A stretch of DNA of 38,005 nt from JAVBQJ01 sp031549115 (GCA_031549115.1 JAVBQJ010000131.1:1-38005), one strand, 5' to 3'; counted from the first letter of the stretch, positions 8,625-16,750 are shown. A program made the numbers and translations. The notes: generated by a model from the letters alone, not told the origin.

Positions 8625-9252
8625 GCTTCGCTACCTCCATCCAAGCGCCGGCCGCGCCGCGAAAATCGTGCGGCCAATCCATTTCCATCATTGCCGTGCC
8701 GAGGGCATGCCACGCATTCCGCTGCGACTCTGGCGGGAAAATCCGGTCCTGTTTCCCGATCACCGCCAGTTGATAACAGTTTGCCGGGACCGGGCAGGCG
8801 GCGAATTGCGTTTGAAAATATTCGAGTTCGCTGCGGAGCGCCGCCGGACTGCGCAACGGCAGATCGCCGGGGCGCGCCCCCATCCGGCGCCAGAATTTCT
8901 TTTCGGTCACACCATCGCGCCAGCCGTCCAGTGTGGCGGCGAAAACCGCCTCCGGAATGCCGCACCAATCATCCACCGGCGTCAGGGTACCGTTGACCGC
9001 CACCGCCGCGTCCCACGCGACCGATAGCCGTGCCGCGCTCCAGACACCGAAGGACCAGGCAATCAGCACCCGGCGCCGGTAAGCCGCCAGCTCCGGCAAT
9101 TCGCCGGGTTCGTTCCAGGCGAAAAGCGTGACGATATCGCCGTCGCTTTCGCCGGTAAAGTCATCCAAAGAGGCTTCGTCCTGCCCCCAGCCGAGCGCGA
9201 CGACATACACCGTCTCCATTCCCGGTTCGCGCCGGAGCCAGGCGTGCTTCAT
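8608..9252 (-). CDS. bioG: Pimeloyl-ACP methyl ester esterase BioG (DUF452 type)
   Basis: A 214-aa alpha/beta hydrolase that removes the methyl cap from pimeloyl-ACP methyl ester, ending chain growth; it replaces BioH. The family signature is clear: GWG at 21-23, nucleophile Ser67 in AWSFGVW, NGTLTPVDDWCGIP (88-100), KKFWRRM, Asp169 and His195. The ATG overlaps the bioF stop (ATGA). No other esterase of the pathway (bioH, bioK, bioV) is seen in the cluster, so this is the likely gatekeeper. Confidence 0.93.
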   Translation of the reverse strand: MKHAWLRREPGMETVYVVALGWGQDEASLDDFTGESDGDIVTLFAWNEPGELPELAAYRRRVLIAWSFGVWSAARLSVAWDAAVAVNGTLTPVDDWCGIPEAVFAATLDGWRDGVTEKKFWRRMGARPGDLPLRSPAALRSELEYFQTQFAACPVPANCYQLAVIGKQDRIFPPESQRNAWHALGTAMMEMDWPHDFRGAAGAWMEVAKLGCDR

Positions 9253-10397
9253 GCCAGGACCTCGTCGATCCGGTCGATCACCGAATCCGGCAGCCGCGCC
9301 GACAGCGAAAACCGCAGCCGCGCCGTTCCGGCGGGCACCGTCGGCGGCCGGATCGGAAACACCAGAATTCCGGCATTCTGAAAGGTCTCCGCCAACTCAC
9401 CGGCTTTCCGGTTGTCGCCGACGATCAGCGGCACGATCTGGGATTCGCCGAGGGTGGCGAAACCATGCTTCCGGATCACCCCGCGCAGCCGGTTGCCGAG
9501 CCGCGCCAGATCGGCGCGCCGGTTGTCCAGCTCCGGCATGTGCTGCAATACATAATCGGTCCACGCCACCGCCGCCGGCGACATGCCGGTAGTGAAGATA
9601 AACGGACGCATCGTGTTGACCAGATATTCGCGCAATACTTCGTTGGTGATAGCATAGGCGCCGGCGGAGCCAAAGGCTTTCCCCAGCGTCCCCACCATCA
9701 CATCGACATCGTCGAGCACGCCGTCGCGGGCCGCCAGACCGGCGCCGCCGGGGCCGAAACACCCGACCGAATGCGCTTCGTCGACCACCAGCACCGCGTG
9801 GAATTCCCGCTTCAACGCCGCCAGGCGCGGCAGATCCGCGAGGTCGCCGTCCATGCTGAACACCGATTCGGTGGCGATGAACAATTGCCGGTATTTACCC
9901 TGCGCCTCCGCCAGCATATTGCCGAGCTGTTCGTAATCCAGATGCCGGTAGCGTTTGAATTCCGCCTGCCCCAGCCGCAGCCCGTCGATCATGCTGGCGT
10001 GGTTGAGCTTGTCGGACAGAATCAGGTCGCCCTTCCCGGCCAGCGCCGGCAATATGCCGATGTTGGCATGGTAGCCGGAATTGAACACCAGCGCGGCCCT
10101 GCCGCCGTAAAAGCGGCCGAGATTGTCCTCCAGTTCGCGGTACGCCCGGTGGTTGCCGGTCAAGAGGCGCGAAGAGGCCGAAGACATCGCCGTATAGCGG
10201 TTGCGGGCTTGGAAGTCACGGATCCACGCCTCATCCCCGGCAATTCCCAGATAGTCGTTGCCGGAGAGATTCCAGACCGGATTGCCGCGCAGCAGCGCCC
10301 GGCCGTGATCGCTCTGATCGATTTCCCGCAGCGACCGGTAGGCTGACGCCGCTTTCAACGCGTCCAGCTCCTCCCGGAGCCGTTGGTAGAATTCCAT
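9249..10397 (-). CDS. bioF: 8-amino-7-oxononanoate (KAPA) synthase
   Basis: A 382-aa PLP alpha-oxoamine synthase joining pimeloyl-ACP and L-alanine. Motifs seen are NDYLG near 47-51, SSRLLTGNH, DKLNHAS with His133, DEAHSVGCFG with Asp206 and His209, and the PLP Schiff-base Lys240 in GTLGKAFGSAG. GAGGA lies 9 nt before the ATG, and the bioB stop is 12 nt upstream. Full length for the family. Confidence 0.97.
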   Translation of the reverse strand: MEFYQRLREELDALKAASAYRSLREIDQSDHGRALLRGNPVWNLSGNDYLGIAGDEAWIRDFQARNRYTAMSSASSRLLTGNHRAYRELEDNLGRFYGGRAALVFNSGYHANIGILPALAGKGDLILSDKLNHASMIDGLRLGQAEFKRYRHLDYEQLGNMLAEAQGKYRQLFIATESVFSMDGDLADLPRLAALKREFHAVLVVDEAHSVGCFGPGGAGLAARDGVLDDVDVMVGTLGKAFGSAGAYAITNEVLREYLVNTMRPFIFTTGMSPAAVAWTDYVLQHMPELDNRRADLARLGNRLRGVIRKHGFATLGESQIVPLIVGDNRKAGELAETFQNAGILVFPIRPPTVPAGTARLRFSLSARLPDSVIDRIDEVLA

Positions 10398-10409
10398 AGT
10401 GCGCCGTCC

Positions 10410-11399
10410 TCAGCGTCCGAAACGGTTCAGTTGCGCGATGAAAGCCTCGTCCTCGGCCACCGTGCGGCCACGCGTGGTCAGGTAGCCGCCGGTCATCAGA
10501 CTGTTCAAACCGCACAGCATCAACAGCCCCTGAAAATCCCGCATCACCGTTTCGCGCCCGGCGGCGAATTTCAACAGAATCGCCGGATTCAACAGCCGGA
10601 ACAGACAGAAGCTCTTGGCCACATCGGCGGCGGTGATGGGTTCGATCCCCTCCAGCGGCGTCCCCGGAATCGGGATCAACACATTCAACGGCGCCCCCTC
10701 CACATGCAGATCGCGGATCGCCGCCGCCATCGCCACCCGGTCGGCCCAGTTTTCACCGAGGCCGATGATGCCGCCGCAGCAGATGTCGACGCCGTATTCC
10801 TGAAGATATTTGATGGTACGGATCTTGTCGTCGACGGTATGGGTGTCGGCGATCAATTCGGCGTAACGCGCCGGATTGGTCTGCAGATTCATATTGTAGC
10901 GGTCGGTATGGTGGTCGGCGAGCAGCTTCGCCGTCTCCCGGCTCAGGATGCCCAGCGATACGCACAAATACAGATCCGGATACTTCGCATGCAGCGCGTC
11001 GAGCGTTTCCAAAATGGTCAGGAACTCCGGGTCGCGCCCGTCCAGATAGCCGTAACCGCTGGTCACGTAGCCGAAGGTCCGAACGCCGGAAGCATAAACC
11101 GCGTCGGCGGCGGCAAGCACCTCGGCCTGATCCAGCAACGGATAACACTCGATTCCGGTGTTGTGATGCGCGGACTGGGAGCAAAAGCGGCAGTTCTGCG
11201 CGCAGACGCCGGACTTGGCGTTTAAAATCGAGCAGGCGCGGATCTCCGGCGCGAACTTTTCCCGGACCTTGTTGGCCAGCGAAATCAAATCCGGAATATC
11301 GCTGCCGTGGATGTCCTCGGCCAGCGCCAGCGCCTCCGCCTCGGACAGCGCTTCCCCATCCAGTATCTTGTAAGCTTTTTCAATCAAAGGGTGCAACAT
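10410..11399 (-). CDS. bioB: Biotin synthase, radical SAM
   Basis: A 329-aa radical SAM enzyme that inserts sulfur into dethiobiotin. The cluster motif is CAQNCRFC (Cys66, Cys70, Cys73). Of the auxiliary-cluster ligands known in E. coli, counterparts of Cys128 (Cys146 in LYLCVSLG), Cys188 (Cys207 or 208 in DICCGGI) and Arg260 (Arg282 in AAGRE) are visible. The Cys97 position appears lost, since the segment reads GVRTFGYVTSGYG without cysteine. This resembles the BioB variants of obligate anaerobes with a different auxiliary Fe-S cluster. GGGAGAG precedes the ATG. It is the first gene of the biotin operon. Confidence 0.95.
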   Translation of the reverse strand: MLHPLIEKAYKILDGEALSEAEALALAEDIHGSDIPDLISLANKVREKFAPEIRACSILNAKSGVCAQNCRFCSQSAHHNTGIECYPLLDQAEVLAAADAVYASGVRTFGYVTSGYGYLDGRDPEFLTILETLDALHAKYPDLYLCVSLGILSRETAKLLADHHTDRYNMNLQTNPARYAELIADTHTVDDKIRTIKYLQEYGVDICCGGIIGLGENWADRVAMAAAIRDLHVEGAPLNVLIPIPGTPLEGIEPITAADVAKSFCLFRLLNPAILLKFAAGRETVMRDFQGLLMLCGLNSLMTGGYLTTRGRTVAEDEAFIAQLNRFGR

Positions 11400-11430
11400 G
11401 CGAAGTCTCTCCCGTGTTTATATTCCGTAT

Positions 11431-11459
11431 ACTATACAGCCGGAATTCCGTTTGCGAAA
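11431..11459 (-). promoter_or_regulatory. Candidate promoter of the bio operon
   Basis: Minus-strand -10 TATAGT (11431-11436) with a weak -35 TTTCGC (11454-11459) and 17-bp spacing, ending about 30 bp before bioB. The spacer contains the palindrome CGGAATTCCG (11441-11450), and the -10 lies in the odd-centred palindrome GTATAGTATAC. Neither matches the BirA or BioR operators I know, so the regulator is unknown. The 78-bp gap to the sigma54-activator stop holds nothing else obvious. Confidence 0.4.
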
Positions 11460-11477
11460 GCCCGGAGCCGCAAAAAG

Positions 11478-12842
11478 TCAGCAAATCGCCTGATCTTTGA
11501 GCTTACGGTGCAAGGTCCTGCGGCTGATGCCGAGTTTCTCCGCCGCCCGGGTCCGGTTGCCGCCGCACTCTTCGAGCGCCTTTTGAATCAGGTAACGCTC
11601 GTTGTGTTCGAGATCGAGCCGGTCCTGGCGGGCCGCCAGCGGCAGTGTTTCCGGGCCGGCGCTCCGGCGGATCGCCGGCGGGATGTTGTCCTCGCCCAGA
11701 ATTTCACCGCGGCTCAATACCACCATCCGTTCGACGGTATTGCGCAGCTCGCGGATATTGCCGGGCCAGCGGTACACCATCAGACAATCCATCGCCTCTT
11801 CGGAAATTCCGGTCACCGGTTTGCGGTTTTCCAGCGCGAACTGCTCGATGAAACGCTGCACCAGAATCGGGATATCCTCGGTGCGTTCCCGCAGCGGCGG
11901 CATTTTGATATTGACCACATCGAGCCGATAAAAGAGATCCTCCCGGAAGGTGCCTTCGCGCACCATCTCCGCCAGATCGCGGTTGGTCGCCGCCAGCAGC
12001 CGGGCGTCGCAATACAGCTCCTCTTCGCCGCCGACCCGTTCGAAGCTGCGGTTTTCCAATACCCGCAGCAGCTTCACCTGGACCGCGGCGTCGATTTCTC
12101 CGATTTCATCCAGAAACAACGTCCCGTCCTGCGCCAGCTCAAAGCGGCCCTTGCGGGTTTCGGTGGCGCCGGTGAACGCCCCCTTTTCGTGGCCGAAAAG
12201 CTCGCTTTCCAACAGATTCGACGCCAGCGCGGCACAGTGGACCGCGACGAATTTGCCGTCGCGGCCGCTCAATTTGTGCAGCAACCGGGCGGCCACCTCT
12301 TTGCCGGTGCCGCTTTCGCCGGTGATCAGCACGGTGGAGCGCGTCGGCGCCACCTGCCGGATGGTTTCCAGAACCTCTTTCATCGCCTGCGACTGCGCCA
12401 CCACGGCTTCGGGGCCGGGGCCGCCGAGCTTTTCCCGCAGCTGCCGGTTTTCCTCGCGCAGCGAATGTGCCTCCAACGCCCGGTCGAGCTTCAGCTCCAA
12501 CTCATCCAGCTTCACCGGTTTGACCACGAAGTCGAAGGCGCCGAGCTTCACCGCCCGAACCGCGTCTTCGATGCCGCCATAGGCCGAAAACACCAGACAG
12601 ACCGGTTTGGGCTCCTGTTTCAACGCCGTCTCCAACACCTGCATACCGTCGGCGCCGGGCATTTTCAAATCGGTCAACACCAACTCATAATGATTGCGGC
12701 TCAACAGATTCAACGCGGTGATCCCGTCCTCCGCCATGGTCACGTCGAAACGGGCGCGCAGAAACTTGTACAACGCTTCACGGGTATTGCGTTCGTCCTC
12801 CGCCAGCAGCAGCGATAAGCGGGCTTTGCCGTTTTTGTTCAT
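11478..12842 (-). CDS. NtrC-type sigma54-dependent response regulator
   Basis: A 454-aa cytoplasmic activator with three domains. The receiver (about 8-125) has acidic residues Glu15/Asp16, phosphoacceptor Asp58 and Lys108. The AAA+ domain (about 145-380) has Walker A GESGTGKE (175-182), the sigma54-contacting loop GAFTGA (221-226) and Walker B TLFLDEIGEI (241-250). A Fis-type helix-turn-helix closes the protein (about 425-450, NRTRAAEKLGISRRTLHRKL). The intact GAFTGA loop means it should act with RpoN. The ATG at 12842 follows GGGGGAG and overlaps the upstream TIM-barrel stop (ATGA); the longer frame is a shadow. The kinase two genes upstream is its obvious partner. Target genes are not evident. 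Confidence 0.95.
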   Translation of the reverse strand: MNKNGKARLSLLLAEDERNTREALYKFLRARFDVTMAEDGITALNLLSRNHYELVLTDLKMPGADGMQVLETALKQEPKPVCLVFSAYGGIEDAVRAVKLGAFDFVVKPVKLDELELKLDRALEAHSLREENRQLREKLGGPGPEAVVAQSQAMKEVLETIRQVAPTRSTVLITGESGTGKEVAARLLHKLSGRDGKFVAVHCAALASNLLESELFGHEKGAFTGATETRKGRFELAQDGTLFLDEIGEIDAAVQVKLLRVLENRSFERVGGEEELYCDARLLAATNRDLAEMVREGTFREDLFYRLDVVNIKMPPLRERTEDIPILVQRFIEQFALENRKPVTGISEEAMDCLMVYRWPGNIRELRNTVERMVVLSRGEILGEDNIPPAIRRSAGPETLPLAARQDRLDLEHNERYLIQKALEECGGNRTRAAEKLGISRRTLHRKLKDQAIC

Positions 12843-13774
12843 TTTGCTTTCTCCCCCGCCATTTGCCACCATTCGCCGAAGCAGCGGACATCCTCTTCGG
12901 TCGCTTTGACCACCTCGAGCACCCAATACCGGACACCGGCGGTCCGTCCCATGCGGACGAAGCGCGGCAAGTCCATCCGGTTCGGATGACGCAACGGCAG
13001 ATGTCCGTCCGACCACTCCAGCTTCGGAATGCTCTTGTCATACTTACTGGCATGCAAGTGCACCATCGTTACATTGCCGGTATCGAAAAAACGGCCGACC
13101 TGGTCATAATAGTCCAGATCGAACAGATTCGCCGTCGCCCACAGGTGACTGGAATCCAGACACAGCGAATGTTGCAGCGCCGCCGCGTCGCCGGCCAGCA
13201 TGTTGGCCGAACCGTAGGCGGGGAAATCGTTTTCGATGCACCATTCCACTTCGGGCATCGCCGCCGCCAGCCACGCCAACCGCTCTTTGACCCGTTCCCG
13301 CCGCTCCATAAATTCCGGTTCACAGGTAAAGTCACGGTTGAGGCGCGTCTCCGGTGCGTAACTCAGCTCGGGTCGGTAAACCGGCCGCATGCATTCGTCG
13401 TAGCTCTTGCCGTGGCCGAAATTCGCCACCGGATCATCGGTCATCATGAAACCATGAAATACCGTTTTGACGATGCCGGCGGCGGCAAACAGCTTCCGGT
13501 GCGCCTCGATGCTGCGCGCCACCGGCGTGAAATCCGCCGCCGCCAGATTCAGAATACAATCCCCGGTAACCGGGGCATGCGCAGAAACCGGCACATTCAG
13601 CGCCAGCAGCTCCTTCACACGCTCCGGCGGTTCGGTATTGTGAATCTGAATTCCCAATTCCAGGTTATAGGATTCCGCCACCGCCCGGCAGGCGTCGAAT
13701 TTCGCCCGGGCTTCTTCGCCGCGAAATGGGCTGGAGGTCAATTCCAGACGCACCCGCTTATCCATATTCAACAT
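12839..13774 (-). CDS. Xylose-isomerase-like TIM barrel protein
   Basis: A 311-aa protein with the pattern of the AP-endonuclease-2 / sugar-phosphate isomerase-epimerase superfamily. Candidate metal ligands fall at the expected strand ends: His in SAHAPV, Glu in WCIENDFP, Asp and His in LDSSHLW, His in HLHASKYD, and Glu in LEVVK. Substrate is unknown; relatives act on sugars, inositols or DNA. AAAGGA lies 8 nt before the ATG. It lies between the kinase (10 nt) and the response regulator (4-nt overlap), so it is transcribed and probably translated with the two-component system. A metabolic link or sensory role is possible but speculative. Confidence 0.8.
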   Translation of the reverse strand: MLNMDKRVRLELTSSPFRGEEARAKFDACRAVAESYNLELGIQIHNTEPPERVKELLALNVPVSAHAPVTGDCILNLAAADFTPVARSIEAHRKLFAAAGIVKTVFHGFMMTDDPVANFGHGKSYDECMRPVYRPELSYAPETRLNRDFTCEPEFMERRERVKERLAWLAAAMPEVEWCIENDFPAYGSANMLAGDAAALQHSLCLDSSHLWATANLFDLDYYDQVGRFFDTGNVTMVHLHASKYDKSIPKLEWSDGHLPLRHPNRMDLPRFVRMGRTAGVRYWVLEVVKATEEDVRCFGEWWQMAGEKAK

Positions 13775-13784
13775 ATATCGTCCT

Positions 13785-14951
13785 TTACAATAACTTCTGA
13801 TTCTGACAGGGCAACATGCGCATCCGCCGGCCGTGGCGCGGGAAGCGGATCACCAGCGTGGTCCCGTCCCCCGGCACTGTTTCGATCTGCAGCTCCGCCC
13901 CATGCTCCCGCAGCACCCGTTCGATAATCATCATGCCGATGCCGTTTCCGCCGTTGCGGAAGCTCTTGAACGGATCGAAAATCCGGTTCAACTGCCCCGG
14001 CGTGATTCCATGCCCGGAATCGGCAAATTCCAACTTCAATTCCGCCGCCGTGCCGCTCGCCGAGATCGACAGCACGCCGCCATTCCCCATCGCCTGCATG
14101 GCGTTGCGCAAAATATTGTAAAACGCCTGCTTCAGCTGCGCCGCATCTCCCATCACCGGCGGCAGATCGGGCGGATGGATGAATTTGACTTCGACATTCT
14201 TGTCCTCCAGTTCGCGCTGCATGAACAACACGGTCTCCTGCAGCAGCGCCAGAATATCCACCGGCACCAGCTGTCCGGCGCCGGGGCGGAATGCCTGCAG
14301 AAACTGATGGATGATATGGTCGAGCCGCTCCACTTCGCCGGTGCACGCGTCGATCATCTCGCGCACTTCGGTGCGGTCGAGCTCGTCTTCGGACGCCGCC
14401 ATCCGCTGCAGCAGCTGCAAATTCAAATACAGGCTGTTCAACGGGTTCCCGATCTCGTGCGCCACGCCGGCCGCCAGCAGCGCCACCACCTGTTTCCGGG
14501 CGGCTTCCAGCTCCTCCATCGTCCGCTGCCGGCTTTCGGTGACATCGCGCAGAATCACCGTGGCGAAGCCTTTCACCTCGGCATTCGGCACCAGATAGAA
14601 TTGCACATACCGGTGTACCGGATAGGCGATTTCGATCTCCTGGCGCGACAGCTTGACCCACTCCTCGGCCTCCAGCTGCAGTACCCGCTTCCAGTCGATA
14701 CCCGGCAGCATCTGCGACAGCCGCACCCGCCGGATGTCGTCGGGCAGCCCCAGCAGCTCGCGGGCGGCATTGTTGAAATACTGGATTTTCAGGTGCCGGT
14801 CGATGACCAGAATCCCCTCCTGCACCGCGTTGAACACGGTTTCAAACAGGCCCCGTTCGCGGGACAGATGCAGGATATACGCTTGCAGACTGTTGGCATC
14901 GATCGCGTCGATCCGCTCGATGAAGCGATCCAGAAAACTCTTCTTCTCCAT
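13785..14951 (-). CDS. Soluble PAS-domain sensor histidine kinase (NtrB-like)
   Basis: A 388-aa kinase with no membrane segment. A PAS domain (about 33-140) is followed by HisKA with phosphoacceptor His165 in GVAHEIGNPLNSL, then HATPase with N-box NILRNAMQAM (Asn283), G1 box DSGHGI (311-316), an F-box DPFKSF and a second glycine box GNGIGM. The architecture matches NtrB-class kinases that phosphorylate NtrC-like regulators, consistent with the regulator two genes downstream. It should sense an intracellular signal. AAGGGG lies 7 nt before the ATG. Confidence 0.94.
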   Translation of the reverse strand: MEKKSFLDRFIERIDAIDANSLQAYILHLSRERGLFETVFNAVQEGILVIDRHLKIQYFNNAARELLGLPDDIRRVRLSQMLPGIDWKRVLQLEAEEWVKLSRQEIEIAYPVHRYVQFYLVPNAEVKGFATVILRDVTESRQRTMEELEAARKQVVALLAAGVAHEIGNPLNSLYLNLQLLQRMAASEDELDRTEVREMIDACTGEVERLDHIIHQFLQAFRPGAGQLVPVDILALLQETVLFMQRELEDKNVEVKFIHPPDLPPVMGDAAQLKQAFYNILRNAMQAMGNGGVLSISASGTAAELKLEFADSGHGITPGQLNRIFDPFKSFRNGGNGIGMMIIERVLREHGAELQIETVPGDGTTLVIRFPRHGRRMRMLPCQNQKLL

Positions 14952-14979
14952 GGCACCCCTTTCCGCCGAGAATTACACA

Positions 14980-14996
14980 TGAGACAATTTGTCACA
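14980..14996. promoter_or_regulatory. 17-bp near-perfect palindrome upstream of the kinase operon
   Basis: TGAGACAATTTGTCACA has 8-bp arms with one mismatch around a central T. A further TTGTCA half-site lies just to the right; on the minus strand it reads TTGACA (15001-15006), a perfect -35-like element. No good -10 follows at 16-18 bp. It is a candidate operator between the divergent kinase and nitroreductase genes; which factor binds is unknown. Confidence 0.4.
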
Positions 14997-15054
14997 TTTT
15001 TGTCAAAATTCAAGTCCGTCGCGAGGGAAAAAGCGTTTTTTATGCGATAAGCGG

Positions 15055-15083
15055 TTGCTTTTGCGGCACTGACGGATTACATT
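15055..15083 (+). promoter_or_regulatory. Candidate promoter of the nitroreductase gene
   Basis: TTGCTT (15055-15060), a 17-bp spacer and TACATT (15078-15083). The expected start is near 15090, leaving a short leader with a strong GGGAGGA ribosome site before the ATG at 15116. Found by eye. Confidence 0.45.
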
Positions 15084-15115
15084 CTCGTGTCATCATTGAA
15101 CCGGGAGGAAATACC

Positions 15116-15688
15116 ATGGATTTTCAGGATATCATCGCACAGCGCCGGACCGTCCGATTGTTCCGGCAGCAGCCGGTCGAACGTGAAAAAATCCGGGCCG
15201 TGCTCCATGCCGCCACCCAGGCGTCGTGCGGCGTCAACCGGCAGCCGCTGCGTTACATCGTGGTGGAAAAACCGGGCGCCGTCCATTCGATATTGGCCCA
15301 CACACGCTGGGCCGCATTGTTCGACGGCCAACGTACGCCGGTGTGGCAGGAAAGCGCGCCGGCGGTGTTCATCGTGATGGTATCGACGGAGGCTCCCAGC
15401 CCGCTTTTGTACATGGACAGCGGCGCCGCCGCGATGAGCATCGAACTCGCGGCCTGCGACCAGGGTCTCGGCTGCTGCTGGCTCGCGTCGTTCGATCCCG
15501 AACACCTGAAGCTGGATCTCGACCTGGATCAGAATCTGACCATTCCGTCGCTGCTGGCGCTCGGCTATCCGGCGGAAACGCCCCAAAGCGTCGCCATCGA
15601 AGCCGGCGCCCCCACCCGTTACTATCTGGACGGCGACACATTAACCGTCCCCAAATACACCGTCGACGCCATAACCCGGTGGATATAA
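15116..15688 (+). CDS. Nitroreductase family flavoprotein
   Basis: A 190-aa member of the FMN-dependent nitroreductase-like family. The N-terminus DIIAQRRTVRLF carries the FMN-phosphate-binding Arg pair, followed by ATQASCGVNRQPLRYIVV and the C-terminal SLLALGYPAE segment that closes the flavin site. These small enzymes reduce nitro groups, quinones or flavin-like substrates with NAD(P)H; the natural substrate is unknown. The ATG at 15116 is set by GGGAGGA. It is divergent from the histidine kinase and is not followed by a recognisable terminator hairpin. Confidence 0.9.
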   Translation: MDFQDIIAQRRTVRLFRQQPVEREKIRAVLHAATQASCGVNRQPLRYIVVEKPGAVHSILAHTRWAALFDGQRTPVWQESAPAVFIVMVSTEAPSPLLYMDSGAAAMSIELAACDQGLGCCWLASFDPEHLKLDLDLDQNLTIPSLLALGYPAETPQSVAIEAGAPTRYYLDGDTLTVPKYTVDAITRWI

Positions 15689-15740
15689 TAATCTTACCAA
15701 AGTACGATACAAAAAAATCTAAAAAAATATCATTTTCGCA

Positions 15741-15770
15741 TTGCTTTTTTTTAAAAACTTGATGTATAAT
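15741..15770 (+). promoter_or_regulatory. Strong AT-rich promoter of the exported-protein cassette
   Basis: TTGCTT (15741-15746), an 18-bp T/A-rich spacer and a consensus TATAAT (15765-15770), preceded by A-tracts like an UP element. The 130-bp gap here is strikingly AT-rich compared with its surroundings. Expected start near 15777. Confidence 0.65.
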
Positions 15771-15772
15771 CC

Positions 15773-15789
15773 ATTTTGGAAGCCAAAAT
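15773..15789 (+). promoter_or_regulatory. 7-bp inverted repeat at the expected transcription start
   Basis: ATTTTGG and CCAAAAT are separated by 3 nt and lie just after the TATAAT box. It could be an operator or a 5'-end hairpin of the cassette mRNA. Confidence 0.35.
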
Positions 15790-15819
15790 TCATGTTTCCA
15801 TAAAAAAAGGAAATTGAAA

Positions 15820-16326
15820 ATGCAAAAAGAAATTTTTCGCGGCGTCTTCATGGTCCTGTCAATGGGTTCCATAATGGGACTGGCTTCAACTACTGAAACT
15901 CAAACAGATCCGCCTGTTTTATCCGGCCTCCTCCAAGGAAGTCCAATCCCAAATACGCCATGCGGAAAATCCGCCACGACGAAAACGGTAAACGCGGAAT
16001 CGAATACTTCGGATGAAGACATGGCAACTCAACTGGGGTGGCAAGCAAACGGTGTAAATAATTGGCATCACTGCTATACTTTCGAGGTGACGGCTCCCGC
16101 CTTGAATTTCGGTATACATAAAAATGGCGGGGGAAATGGTTCTTATCAGAGAACTGGCACTGTCGAAATAAAAAGCGCCCTAAAGTGGGAGCGTACAGCG
16201 ACTTACAACGCCAACGGGGAATTAATAGACGCAACTCCCTGGGTGCTTGTTGACACTCTCTACAGTGCAGAAACCAAGTCGAATAACCCCGCGCATTATA
16301 CGCCATGCCTTACCCATGGCGATTGA
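15820..16326 (+). CDS. Unrecognised small exported protein
   Basis: A 168-aa protein I do not recognise. It begins with a signal-peptide-like segment (MQKEIFRGVFMVLSMGSIMG) and then turns polar, Gly/Asn/Thr-rich, with three cysteines (about residues 46, 82 and 162) that could form disulfides outside the cell. I chose ATG 15820 because AAGG lies 9 nt upstream; a TTG at 15814 is too close to it. It is the first gene of a three-gene cassette with 10- and 17-nt gaps. Composition and AT-rich flanks suggest recent gain, but this is inference. Confidence 0.7.
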   Translation: MQKEIFRGVFMVLSMGSIMGLASTTETQTDPPVLSGLLQGSPIPNTPCGKSATTKTVNAESNTSDEDMATQLGWQANGVNNWHHCYTFEVTAPALNFGIHKNGGGNGSYQRTGTVEIKSALKWERTATYNANGELIDATPWVLVDTLYSAETKSNNPAHYTPCLTHGD

Positions 16327-16336
16327 GGTTTTTTTT

Positions 16337-16750
16337 ATGCGTTTGAAGAAATATATCCTGAGCTCCGGCGCGTGTGTTGTTCTCCTGCTGTTGTTCTGGC
16401 TGGCGTGGAACTATTCTTTCACTGCGGATTCCACTTCCACGGAAAGTATTTTGCGTGGAAATCCCCATGTGGTGATCTGGCAGGAAGAGCTTCCGGACGT
16501 GGTCAACCTGCAATTGATCGCTCTGGATGCAGTAAAATCCACCCATCCGCCGCTCGGCTATCGCATGGAACAGGTTGAGTTGACTCCCGTCTTTGTCGGA
16601 CGCGCCGGCGGAAAGGATGTTTACAACTTTCGTATTTTTGACTGGACCACCTATGAATTTCGGGATGTGAATGGAGTCTCCTACGATGGGGAAAAATCTC
16701 TGCCGATTCAGCGCGGACGCCATTGGGGCATCACGATCATACGGTTATAA
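16337..16750 (+). CDS. Unrecognised small membrane-anchored protein
   Basis: A 137-aa protein with a basic N-terminus and one hydrophobic segment (about residues 7-24, SSGACVVLLLLFWLAW), then a soluble domain of about 110 residues predicted to face outward. The tail is mainly short strands (HVVIWQEELPDVVNLQLI, YNFRIFDWTTYEF). I chose ATG 16337 because GAGG lies 8 nt upstream; the longer frame overlaps the previous gene. No family recognised. It lies 10 nt after the first cassette gene. Confidence 0.65.
   Translation: MRLKKYILSSGACVVLLLLFWLAWNYSFTADSTSTESILRGNPHVVIWQEELPDVVNLQLIALDAVKSTHPPLGYRMEQVELTPVFVGRAGGKDVYNFRIFDWTTYEFRDVNGVSYDGEKSLPIQRGRHWGITIIRL

Noticed and set aside
11307..12818. 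503-codon plus-strand frame opposite the NtrC-type regulator
   Set aside because: It is an antisense shadow; the regulator on the other strand has intact Walker and GAFTGA motifs.
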